Shown here: one piece after another, positions 17,245 through 25,072 of the stretch | Layout of the letters: each line of letters starts with the position of its first letter | How positions within the stretch are numbered: the stretch's first letter is position 1 | Notes under the pieces: generated by a model | What the model was told of the DNA's origin: nothing | The model's database searches: none | The model's input: only the letters and a program-made list of their open reading frames with translations | Position numbers and translations under genes: made by a program | Assembly (NCBI RefSeq): GCF_051380735.1 | Contig: NZ_JBNYXQ010000001.1 | Span: forward strand, 372,001 to 436,000 | Direction of reading: 5' to 3' | Length of the DNA stretch: 64,000 nt | From: Janthinobacterium sp051380735 | Lineage (GTDB): Bacteria > Pseudomonadota > Gammaproteobacteria > Burkholderiales > Burkholderiaceae_D

Positions 17245-18618
17245 TTAGTTGAGCAGCCGCAGCACATCATTAAAGACGGCAAGCACCATCAAGGTCAGCA
17301 ACAGACCGAGCCCCAGGCGCTGGGCAATCTCGCCTACGCGTTCCGGCAAGGGGCGTCCGGTCAAAACTTCCAGCGAATAATACAGCAAATGCCCGCCATC
17401 CAGAACAGGAATGGGTAGCAAATTCATCACGCCCAGACTGATACTGATGAAGGCGATGAAGCTCAGGTAGCTAACCAGGCCGATGCGCGCCGTCTGGCCC
17501 GCATAGTCGGCGATGGTGATCGGCCCCGTCACGTTCTTCAGCGAGACCTCGCCGGTGAACATCTTGCCGAGCATTTTCAGGCTCATGATACTGGTATCCC
17601 AGACCTTTTCGGCGCCCTTGCCGACCGCTTGCAACGGCCCGGAGGCGACGACGATCATATCCGGCGTTAAAGCGATCTCTGCCTTGATCTTACCAACTGT
17701 TACAGCTGCCTTGGAGTCGCCTTGGCCACCCTTCGCCGCTTCGCCTTCCGGCGTGACCGGCACGGTGAGGTCCTGGCCATGACGGCGCAGCAATACCTGC
17801 AAGGTCTTGCCCGGCGAGGCCATCAAGGTTTCGATCACGGCAATGCCGTCCTGCATCGGCCGGTCGTCGATGGCGAGTATCAGGTCGCCCGGCTGCAGGC
17901 CGGCCTTTTCGGCGGCGCCACCGGGCATGATTTTACCCAGCACAGGCTTGGGCCGCGCCAGCACCAGGCCAAGCTTGCCCAGCACATCGCCTTCCAGATC
18001 CAGCCCCGCCAGCGTGTCGGCGCCGAAGGTAGCCTGCTGCTCCCCACGATCAGGACGATGCACGTCGATGCGCGCAGCCTGCTTGTCGAGTGCCGCTTGC
18101 ATCAATTCCCAGCGCAATGCGCTCCAGCTGGCCACTTCCTTGCCGTTGACGGAGTGTACCGTATCACCGGTGCGAAGGCCCGCGAGATAGGCGGCGCTCT
18201 GCTCAGCCACGACGCCGAGCTTGCTCGACGGCTCTTCGATGCCATGCATGAACAGGCCCGCATACAGCACGATGGCAACCAGGAAATTGGCCAGGGGACC
18301 TGCGGCAATGATGGCCATGCGGCGCCACACGCTCTGGCGCGTGAATTCGCGCGCCATGTCTTCTTGTGTCAACACGCCGGTATCAGGATCGCGACTGTCG
18401 AGCATTTTCACGTAGCCGCCCAGCGGCAGCGCGGAAATCGCCCATTCGGTTTGGTCGCGACCAAACTTGCGCGAATACACTACCTTGCCCATGCCGACCG
18501 AAAAACGCAGCACTTTTACGCCGCACAGTCGCGCCACCAGGTAGTGGCCCAGCTCATGCAGGGTGACCAGCGAGCCCAGCGCGACGATAAACGCCAGCAA
18601 GGTGGTAATCAGCGTCAT
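17245..18618 (-). CDS. rseP: RIP metalloprotease RseP (site-2 protease)
   Basis: A 457-residue inner-membrane zinc protease that cuts anti-sigma factor RseA within the membrane in the envelope stress response. The zinc motif HELGH is at residues 21-25 in the first membrane segment, and the second active-site motif NLLPIPVLDGGHLLYYSLEV is in the third. Two tandem PDZ domains lie between (LAGLRTGDTVHSVNGKEV; EKAGLQPGDLILAIDDRPMQ). It overlaps dxr by 4 nt. Confidence 0.96.
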   Translation of the reverse strand: MTLITTLLAFIVALGSLVTLHELGHYLVARLCGVKVLRFSVGMGKVVYSRKFGRDQTEWAISALPLGGYVKMLDSRDPDTGVLTQEDMAREFTRQSVWRRMAIIAAGPLANFLVAIVLYAGLFMHGIEEPSSKLGVVAEQSAAYLAGLRTGDTVHSVNGKEVASWSALRWELMQAALDKQAARIDVHRPDRGEQQATFGADTLAGLDLEGDVLGKLGLVLARPKPVLGKIMPGGAAEKAGLQPGDLILAIDDRPMQDGIAVIETLMASPGKTLQVLLRRHGQDLTVPVTPEGEAAKGGQGDSKAAVTVGKIKAEIALTPDMIVVASGPLQAVGKGAEKVWDTSIMSLKMLGKMFTGEVSLKNVTGPITIADYAGQTARIGLVSYLSFIAFISISLGVMNLLPIPVLDGGHLLYYSLEVLTGRPLPERVGEIAQRLGLGLLLTLMVLAVFNDVLRLLN

Positions 18619-19799
18619 GCCGCCAGCCTGCCGGCGATGTATGCCTGGGCACAGTTGCGCGCCAGGCGGTCCTGCTCGAGCACCGTCTCGATGCTGGATG
18701 CCGCGCTGTGCGGCAAGGTCTCGATCACGTGCGCCACCACCTTGTCGATCTGGCGGAAACCGATGCGCAAGTCGAGGAAGGCTTGCACCGCCACTTCATT
18801 GGCGGCGTTCAGCAGGGCCGGCGCCGTGCCGCCTGCACGCAAGGCATCGTAGGCCAGTTGCAGGCACGGAAAGCGCAGCATGTCGGCGCGCTCGAACTGC
18901 AGGCTAGCCACTTGCGCCAGGTCCAGCTGCGCCACGCCTGAATCGATGCGCGCGGGCCAGGCCAGCGCATTGGCGATCGGCGTGCGCATGTCCGGATTGC
19001 CAAGCTGGGCCAGCACGGAACCATCAACATACGAAACCATCGAATGGATCACGCTTTGCGGGTGGATCAGTACCTCGATCCGGTCGGCCGGCGCGCCGAA
19101 CAGCCAGTGCGCCTCGATCACTTCCAGGCCCTTGTTCATCATGGTGGCCGAGTCAACCGAAATCTTGCGCCCCATCACCCATTTCGGATGCGCGCAGGCC
19201 TGGTCCGGCGTGACATGGTCGAGCGTTTCCACCGCGCGCGTCAGGAACGGTCCGCCAGAGGCGGTCAGCACGATCTTCGCCACGCCGGCCGCCTGCGGCA
19301 CGCGGCCGTAGTTATGCGGCAGGCACTGGAAAATTGCATTGTGCTCGCTGTCGATCGGCAGCAGCACCGCACCATTTTCCTGCACCGCATCCATGAACAG
19401 CTGGCCCGACATCACCAGCGCTTCCTTGTTGGCCAAGAGCACCTTCTTGCCGGCGCGGGCCGCCGCCAGGGTCGGCGCCAGGCCGGCCGCGCCAACGATG
19501 GCCGCCATCACACTGGTCACCTGCGGCGCACTGGCAATCGCGCACAGTGCGTCGACGCCGTGCTCGACTTCGGTAGCGACGTCCATCTCCACGAGCAGGC
19601 GGCGCAACTCCTGTGCCGCTTCCGGTGTGCCCACGACGGCGCGCTGCGGCCGGAACTGCTGGCATTGGCTGGCAAGTTCGGCCACCTTGCCGTGTGCGCT
19701 CAGGGCGTAGACGCTGTACTGCTCCGGGTGACGCGCGAGCACGTCCAGCGTGGAGACGCCGATCGAGCCGGTCGCTCCAAGAATGGTGATGTATTGCAT
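18615..19799 (-). CDS. dxr: 1-deoxy-D-xylulose 5-phosphate reductoisomerase
   Basis: A 394-residue NADPH enzyme that turns DXP into MEP, the first committed step of the non-mevalonate isoprenoid pathway. The N-terminal dinucleotide motif is ITILGATGSIGVSTLDVL. Active-site segments include LANKEALVMSGQLFMDAVQE, LPIDSEHNAIFQCLP, LTASGGPFL, HPKWVMGRKISVDSATMMNK and the IEAHWLFG helix. Its product feeds UppS upstream in the operon (undecaprenyl carrier). Confidence 0.97.
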   Translation of the reverse strand: MQYITILGATGSIGVSTLDVLARHPEQYSVYALSAHGKVAELASQCQQFRPQRAVVGTPEAAQELRRLLVEMDVATEVEHGVDALCAIASAPQVTSVMAAIVGAAGLAPTLAAARAGKKVLLANKEALVMSGQLFMDAVQENGAVLLPIDSEHNAIFQCLPHNYGRVPQAAGVAKIVLTASGGPFLTRAVETLDHVTPDQACAHPKWVMGRKISVDSATMMNKGLEVIEAHWLFGAPADRIEVLIHPQSVIHSMVSYVDGSVLAQLGNPDMRTPIANALAWPARIDSGVAQLDLAQVASLQFERADMLRFPCLQLAYDALRAGGTAPALLNAANEVAVQAFLDLRIGFRQIDKVVAHVIETLPHSAASSIETVLEQDRLARNCAQAYIAGRLAA

Positions 19800-19812
19800 T
19801 GAGAGTAATTCC

Positions 19813-20646
19813 TTAAAGCCAGTTGCTTATAAAGGCGGCAAACGGCAAGACGGGGATCAGCGCGTCGATGCGATCGAGCACGCCGCCGTGGCCAGGCAGC
19901 AGGTTGCTGCTGTCCTTGATGCCGGCGCGGCGCTTGAGCTGCGATTCAAACAGGTCGCCGACAATGCTGGCAGCCACCAGCACCAGCAGCACCAGCAGTG
20001 TCATCGGCCAGCCGCGGTGCAATTGCAGCTGCACCGCGAAAGTGTTCTGCAACCACGGCGCCGACGGCGCGGCAAAGATGGTGATGGCGGCAATCACCAG
20101 CACGGCAATACCGCCGCCGATTGCGCCTTCCCAGGACTTGCCGGGCGAGATGCTGGGCGCCAGCTTGCGCTTGCCAAAGGCCTTGCCGGAGAAATACGCA
20201 CCGATATCGGCGATCCAGACCAGCGCCATTACCGACAGCAGATACAAAGGGCTGCGCATGAACAGCGCCACGATAGCGACAAAGCAGCCGACGATGGTTA
20301 CTGCATAGACCAGGCTGAGCAAGGTATTGCCCATGCCGTCAAGCGGCGGCAGGCCGGTTGCCAGCGATGGCGCGAAACGGATCAGCCAGATGGCGACACA
20401 AATACCGAACCAGAAATTGAGCTGTGCCATGCCATTGCTGAAGAAGAAGGCGTAGGCAAAGGCGGCAGTCCAGACGGCGGCAATCAGCAGCGCCTGGCGA
20501 CTTTTGAAAATGCGGAAGCTTTCCCATACGGCAGCGCCGAAGAACGCCGTGGCGATCACGGCGAAGGCAGGGAAATAATTCAGATACAGAACCGGCAGCA
20601 AGACCGCCAACAAGACCAGGGCAGTGATTATCCGTGTTTTCAGCAT
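19813..20646 (-). CDS. cdsA: Phosphatidate cytidylyltransferase
   Basis: A 277-residue polytopic inner-membrane enzyme making CDP-diacylglycerol from phosphatidic acid and CTP, the branch point of phospholipid synthesis. About seven hydrophobic segments are visible. Signature pieces are SPGKSWEGAIGG and the C-terminal KDSSNLLPGHGGVLDRIDAL. The ATG at 20646 overlaps the uppS stop by one base (TGATG), which fixes the start. Confidence 0.96.
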   Translation of the reverse strand: MLKTRIITALVLLAVLLPVLYLNYFPAFAVIATAFFGAAVWESFRIFKSRQALLIAAVWTAAFAYAFFFSNGMAQLNFWFGICVAIWLIRFAPSLATGLPPLDGMGNTLLSLVYAVTIVGCFVAIVALFMRSPLYLLSVMALVWIADIGAYFSGKAFGKRKLAPSISPGKSWEGAIGGGIAVLVIAAITIFAAPSAPWLQNTFAVQLQLHRGWPMTLLVLLVLVAASIVGDLFESQLKRRAGIKDSSNLLPGHGGVLDRIDALIPVLPFAAFISNWL

Positions 20647-21413
20647 CAGTTTTTCTTTTCGGTTAGTTGCGCGCTGGTGCGGCCAAAGCGCCGTTCGCGC
20701 TGCTGGTAAGACGCGATTGCCGCGTCGAGACACTCGACATTGAAGTCGGGCCAGAAGGTTTCGGTGAAAAACAACTCAGTGTACGCCAGTTGCCACAGCA
20801 GGAAATTGGAAATGCGCTGCTCGCCGCCGGTGCGGATAAACAGGTCGGGTTCGGGCGCGTAGGCCATCGCCAGATATGGCGCCAGTTGCTCTTCGGTATA
20901 AACCGTTTCTTGCGGCAAGCCAGACACGGCTGCCTCAGCCGTCATTTTGTTGACCGCCTGCATGATGTCCCAACGGCCGCCGTAGTTGGCGCAGATGGTC
21001 ACGGTCAGCCGGGTATTGCCGGCGGTCTTGCGCTCGGCATTCGCCACCAGGTCCTGCAACTGCGTATTGAAGCGCGACATGTCGCCCACCACTTTCAGGC
21101 GGATATCGTTGGCGTGCATGCGCACCACTTCACGTTCCAGCATGGTGACGAACAGGCGCATCAGCATCGACACTTCTTCTTCGGGACGGCGCCAGTTTTC
21201 CGAGCTGAAGGCAAACAGGGTCAGGTATTCGACGCCACGGTCCAGGCAAGCCTCGACGACGTTGCGCACGGCGTCGGCGCCCTTTACGTGGCCAGCCACG
21301 CGCGGCAGGAAGCGCTTGGTGGCCCAACGACCATTGCCATCCATAATGATTGCAAGATGGCGCGGCACGCAGCCCACGCTTGGCACCGCCGTTGTCGAAC
21401 TCGAATAGATCAT
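20646..21413 (-). CDS. uppS: Undecaprenyl diphosphate synthase
   Basis: A 255-residue cis-prenyltransferase that builds the C55 lipid carrier for peptidoglycan and O-antigen. Motifs: HLAIIMDGNGRWATKRFLPR with the catalytic Asp, LTLFAFSSENWRRPEEEV, and PDLFIRTGGEQRISNFLLWQ followed by TETFWPDF. It is coupled to cdsA by a one-base overlap. Confidence 0.97.
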   Translation of the reverse strand: MIYSSSTTAVPSVGCVPRHLAIIMDGNGRWATKRFLPRVAGHVKGADAVRNVVEACLDRGVEYLTLFAFSSENWRRPEEEVSMLMRLFVTMLEREVVRMHANDIRLKVVGDMSRFNTQLQDLVANAERKTAGNTRLTVTICANYGGRWDIMQAVNKMTAEAAVSGLPQETVYTEEQLAPYLAMAYAPEPDLFIRTGGEQRISNFLLWQLAYTELFFTETFWPDFNVECLDAAIASYQQRERRFGRTSAQLTEKKN

Positions 21414-21460
21414 GAAAACAATAATACCAAATGAAAAGAACGCTATTATGCGCCAAATGG

Positions 21461-21495
21461 CACTGCCCGGGATAGCGCAGCCGTCCCGGGCAGTG
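21461..21495 (-). other. Perfect stem-loop between frr and uppS
   Basis: Perfect 12-bp arms CACTGCCCGGGA (21461-21472) and TCCCGGGCAGTG (21484-21495) with an 11-nt loop, 17 nt after the frr stop on the minus strand. There is no strong T-run, so it may be a partial terminator, an RNA-processing site or a stabiliser rather than a full stop. Confidence 0.55.
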
Positions 21496-21512
21496 TCGGC
21501 CTACCTGAAAAA

Positions 21513-22073
21513 CTAAACGGTCAGCACTTCTTTTTCTTTGTCGACAACCATCTTGTCGATGTCGGCGATAAATTTGTCCGTCAGTTTCTGCACTTCGTCG
21601 GACGAACGGCGCTCGTCATCTTCGGAACAAGCCTTGTCCTTGACCAGTTTTTTCAGCGATTCATTGGCATCGCGGCGAATATTGCGTACGGCAATTTTCG
21701 CGTCTTCCGCTTCGCTCTTGACCAGCTTGACCATTTCCTTGCGGCGCTCTTCCGTCAGCGGCGGCGTCGGCACGCGGATCATGTCGCCCTGTGCCGAGGG
21801 ATTGAGGCCCAGGTCGGCGTCACGAATGGCTTTTTCGATGGTGTTGGCCATCTTCTTTTCATACGGCTGCACGCCGATGGTGCGCGCGTCGACCAGCGTT
21901 ACGTTGGCAACCTGGGTCAGCGCCGTCGGCGAACCGTAGTACTCGACCATTACGTGATCGAGGATACCCGTGTGGGCGCGGCCGGTACGCACCTTGGCCA
22001 GGTCGGCCCTCAGTGTATCAATCGACTTCGCCATGCGTTCCTGGGTGTTCTTTTTAACGTCAGCTAAGGACAT
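21513..22073 (-). CDS. frr: Ribosome recycling factor
   Basis: A 186-residue protein that splits post-termination ribosomes together with EF-G. Three-helix bundle plus beta domain: KNTQERMAKSIDTLRADLAK, VRTGRAHTGILDHVMVEYYG and GDMIRVPTPPLTEERRKEMV. It lies 36 nt downstream of pyrH, with AGGAG just before the ATG. Confidence 0.97.
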   Translation of the reverse strand: MSLADVKKNTQERMAKSIDTLRADLAKVRTGRAHTGILDHVMVEYYGSPTALTQVANVTLVDARTIGVQPYEKKMANTIEKAIRDADLGLNPSAQGDMIRVPTPPLTEERRKEMVKLVKSEAEDAKIAVRNIRRDANESLKKLVKDKACSEDDERRSSDEVQKLTDKFIADIDKMVVDKEKEVLTV

Positions 22074-22109
22074 ACGCCCTCCTATATCTTGATAATAAAT
22101 GAGTAGTTT

Positions 22110-22826
22110 TTACACGTGCACCAAGGTGCCTTCATCCTCGCCCATGATGACGCGCATCAGCGCGCCCGGCTTGGTGATGGAGAACACTTTGATCGGCAGC
22201 TTCTGGTCACGGCACAGGGCAAATGCGGTGGCGTCCATTACCTGCAGATGCTTGGAGATGGCGTCGTCGAAGCTGATCGTATGGTACAGCGTGGCGTTCG
22301 GGTCCTTCTTCGGATCGGCCGTGTACACACCGTCGACCTTGGTTGCTTTCAGGACGATTTCGGCACTGATCTCGGAACCGCGCAGAGCGGCGGCCGTGTC
22401 GGTGGTGAAGAACGGGTTGCCGGTACCGGCGGCGAACACCACGACCTTGCCTTCTTCCAGGTATTGCAGCGCTTTCGGACGTACATACGGCTCGACGACC
22501 TGCTCGATGCCGATCGCCGACATGACACGCGCGGTGATGCCGACGTGGCGCATGGCGTCGGCCAGCGCGAGCGCGTTCATCACGGTGGCCAGCATGCCCA
22601 TATAGTCGGCGGTGGCACGGTCCATGCCTTGCGCACCAGGTGCGACGCCGCGGAAGATATTGCCGCCGCCAATCACGATAGCCAGTTCCACGCCCAACTT
22701 TGCCACCTCGGCCACATCGGCGACCATGCGCTCGATCGTGGCGCGATTGATGCCGTAGGGATCATCGCCCATCAGGGCTTCACCGGACAACTTCAGAAGG
22801 ACACGCTTGTAGGCTGGTTTTGACAT
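22110..22826 (-). CDS. pyrH: UMP kinase
   Basis: A 238-residue hexameric amino-acid-kinase-fold enzyme that makes UDP from UMP. Motifs are KRVLLKLSGEALMGDDPYGI at the N-terminus, AIVIGGGNIFRGVAPGAQGM for substrate binding, and VFAAGTGNPFFTTDTAAALR. The ATG at 22826 (MSKPAYKRV) is chosen over an in-frame codon 45 nt upstream because it matches family length. A terminator separates it from tsf, so a promoter is expected in the 149-bp gap. Confidence 0.97.
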   Translation of the reverse strand: MSKPAYKRVLLKLSGEALMGDDPYGINRATIERMVADVAEVAKLGVELAIVIGGGNIFRGVAPGAQGMDRATADYMGMLATVMNALALADAMRHVGITARVMSAIGIEQVVEPYVRPKALQYLEEGKVVVFAAGTGNPFFTTDTAAALRGSEISAEIVLKATKVDGVYTADPKKDPNATLYHTISFDDAISKHLQVMDATAFALCRDQKLPIKVFSITKPGALMRVIMGEDEGTLVHV

Positions 22827-22946
22827 GAGCTGGGGCTCCATAAATGAGGTTATTCGAGTATGACATGGCACAGTGCCTCGCAGCGCCGGATAGGCGGGAG
22901 GTAGCTGCCCATGCCGCCGCCCGGCAGGCGTCGCTGCGGGCGGGCC

Positions 22947-22970
22947 AAAAAAACGGGCCTCTCGGCCCGC
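22947..22970 (-). terminator. Terminator of tsf
   Basis: Stem CGGGCC / GGCCCG (22954-22959 and 22964-22969) with a TCTC loop; on the minus strand seven Ts follow. It lies a few bases beyond the tsf stop. Confidence 0.85.
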
Positions 22971-22975
22971 TTTGC

Positions 22976-23887
22976 TTACGCTCCCTGGGAGGCAGCCATC
23001 TGTGCTGCGACTTCTGCTGCGAAGTCGTCTTGCTTCTTCTCGATGCCCTCGCCGACCACGTACATGGCGAATGCCTTGACGCTGGTGTCAGCGGCTTTCA
23101 GCATTTGTTCAACCGACAGCTTGTCGTTTTTCACGAAAGCCTGGTTGAGCAGCGATACTTCTTTCAGGTACTTCTGTACCGAGCCTTCCAGGCGCCTGGC
23201 CAGGATTTCCGGCGACTGCGCTGGCTTGCCTTCGGCGACCGCTTTGGCTGCATCTTCTTCGGCTTTCAGTTTTGCAACCGAACGCTCTTTTTCGATCATT
23301 TCCGCAGGAACTTGTTCCGACGACAGCGATACTGGTTTCATGGCAGCGATGTGCATCGCCACGTCCTTGCCCACTTGCTCATCGGCGCCGTCGAATTCGA
23401 CGATTACGCCAATGCGCGAGCCGTGCAGGTAGGAAGCCAGCTTGGCGGTCGTTTCGAAACGCTGGAAGCGGCGGATAGTCATGTTTTCGCCGATTTTGCC
23501 GATCAGGGCAGCGCGCACATCTTCCAGGGTCTTGCCGTCGAGCGGCAGGGCAAGCAAGGCAGCGACGTCAGCCGGGTTGTGCTCCGCGACCAGGCGGGCG
23601 GCATTGTTTGCCAGCGCCAGGAAGTCGTCGTTTTTCGCAACGAAGTCGGTTTCCGAGTTCACTTCGACCAGGGCACCCACGCCGTTGGCGATATAGGTTG
23701 CCACTACGCCTTCGGCGGTGATGCGTGCCGATGCTTTCGATGCCTTGCCGCCCAGTTTGACGCGCAGGATCTCTTCCGCACGTGCCATGTCGCCTTCGGC
23801 TTCGGTCAGTGCTTTTTTGCATTCCATCATTGGTGCGTCGGTCTTGCCGCGCAATTCGCCTACCATCGCTGCTGTAATCGCTGCCAT
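22976..23887 (-). CDS. tsf: Elongation factor Ts
   Basis: A 303-residue nucleotide exchange factor for EF-Tu. The N-terminal UBA-like domain reads AAITAAMVGELRGKTDAPMM followed by ECKKALTEAEGDM; the core contains VEVNSETDFVAKNDDF with the TDFV motif that contacts EF-Tu. Length is normal. It follows rpsB with 155 nt between, in which a terminator-like hairpin lies. Confidence 0.97.
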   Translation of the reverse strand: MAAITAAMVGELRGKTDAPMMECKKALTEAEGDMARAEEILRVKLGGKASKASARITAEGVVATYIANGVGALVEVNSETDFVAKNDDFLALANNAARLVAEHNPADVAALLALPLDGKTLEDVRAALIGKIGENMTIRRFQRFETTAKLASYLHGSRIGVIVEFDGADEQVGKDVAMHIAAMKPVSLSSEQVPAEMIEKERSVAKLKAEEDAAKAVAEGKPAQSPEILARRLEGSVQKYLKEVSLLNQAFVKNDKLSVEQMLKAADTSVKAFAMYVVGEGIEKKQDDFAAEVAAQMAASQGA

Positions 23888-23963
23888 GTGTTTCTCCTGA
23901 TTCGGTGAGTCGATAGCCGCGGCGCAGGTTTTGCCTCGCCAGCTGACACCATCGTTTTTTGTT

Positions 23964-23997
23964 AAAAAAAAGGGGGAGCTGCTGCCACCCCTTTTCC
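23964..23997 (-). terminator. Terminator-like hairpin between rpsB and tsf
   Basis: Arms AAAAGGGG (23968-23975) and CCCCTTTT (23988-23995) with a 12-nt loop; read on the minus strand the hairpin runs into eight Ts. It may attenuate readthrough so that rpsB is made in excess over tsf. Confidence 0.65.
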
Positions 23998-24042
23998 ATT
24001 ACTGCTGAGCTTTACAAACCGCTACCCGAGGGCAGCATGGCA

Positions 24043-24795
24043 TCAAGCCTGTTCGTTGACTTCGACGAATTCGTCGCCAGCAGCGGCTTTAACCATTTCA
24101 ACCACTTCGTTACCGGCAGCTGCACGGCCTTCGATGATTGCATCAGCAACACCGCGAGCGTACAACATGATGGCTTTCGAGGAGTCATCGTTACCTGGGA
24201 TAACGAAGTTCACGCCTTCTGGCGAGTGGTTGGTATCGACCACGCCGATGACCGGAATGCCCAGTTTTGCCGCTTCGGTGATCGCGCCTTTATGGTAGCC
24301 AACGTCAACGACGAAGATTGCGTCAGGAACGCCGCCCATGTCCTTGATGCCGCCGATCGATTTTTGCAGCTTGATCATTTCGCGCGAGAACATCAGCGCT
24401 TCTTTTTTCGACAGCTTTTCGATCGAACCGTCTTCAACCATGACTTCCATGTCTTTCAGACGCTTGATCGACGTTTTGATCGTCTTGAAGTTGGTCAGCA
24501 TGCCGCCCAACCAGCGTTGATCAACGAAAGGCACGCCAGCGCGTTGTGCTTCAGCAGCGATGATTTCGCGAGCTTGACGCTTGGTGCCAACCATCAGAAT
24601 GGTGCCACGGTTTGCAGCCAGTTGACGCACGTGCTTCATTGCGTCCTGGTACATCGCCATGGTTTTTTCCAGGTTGATGATGTGGATCTTGTTGCGATGG
24701 CCGAAGATGAACGGTGCCATTTTTGGATTCCAAAAACGGGTTTGGTGACCAAAGTGGACACCGGCTTCCAGCATTTCGCGCATTGTTACGGACAT
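24043..24795 (-). CDS. rpsB: 30S ribosomal protein S2
   Basis: A 250-residue ribosomal protein. It starts MSVTMREMLEAGVHFGHQTR, and the S2 signatures KMAPFIFGHRNKIHIINLEK and QRWLGGMLTNFKTIKTSIKR are present, as well as PVIGVVDTNHSPEGVNFVIP. The ATG at 24795 fits the family; an in-frame codon 42 nt upstream does not. First gene of the long minus-strand block. Confidence 0.98.
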   Translation of the reverse strand: MSVTMREMLEAGVHFGHQTRFWNPKMAPFIFGHRNKIHIINLEKTMAMYQDAMKHVRQLAANRGTILMVGTKRQAREIIAAEAQRAGVPFVDQRWLGGMLTNFKTIKTSIKRLKDMEVMVEDGSIEKLSKKEALMFSREMIKLQKSIGGIKDMGGVPDAIFVVDVGYHKGAITEAAKLGIPVIGVVDTNHSPEGVNFVIPGNDDSSKAIMLYARGVADAIIEGRAAAGNEVVEMVKAAAGDEFVEVNEQA

Positions 24796-25000
24796 TATTA
24801 ACTCCAGGGTTGGGTCTGGAATCCGATCAGTCACCATACAGGCACCCTTGTCGACCGGATTCGCTTGTTTAAATAATCAAATTCAGCCCAGCTACAGGCT
24901 GCTTGTTGCATTGCCAGAAAGGGAATTCAAGCAACCCGGGATTCTACACCGGAATGCCCGGCACATCAAGGACACTCTGGCAAATCGCGCACCCCAATTG

Positions 25001-25029
25001 AAAAAGCCCGCCAGGCGAACCTGGCGGGC
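25001..25029 (-). terminator. Terminator of the TonB-dependent receptor gene
   Basis: Perfect 10-bp arms GCCCGCCAGG / CCTGGCGGGC (25006-25015 and 25020-25029) with loop CGAA; on the minus strand five Ts follow. It lies 44 nt after the receptor stop and insulates rpsB from it. Confidence 0.9.
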
Positions 25030-25072
25030 TTTGCTCAGACCTTCAATCTCGCGCCCCTTGCGGAGCGGTCAA

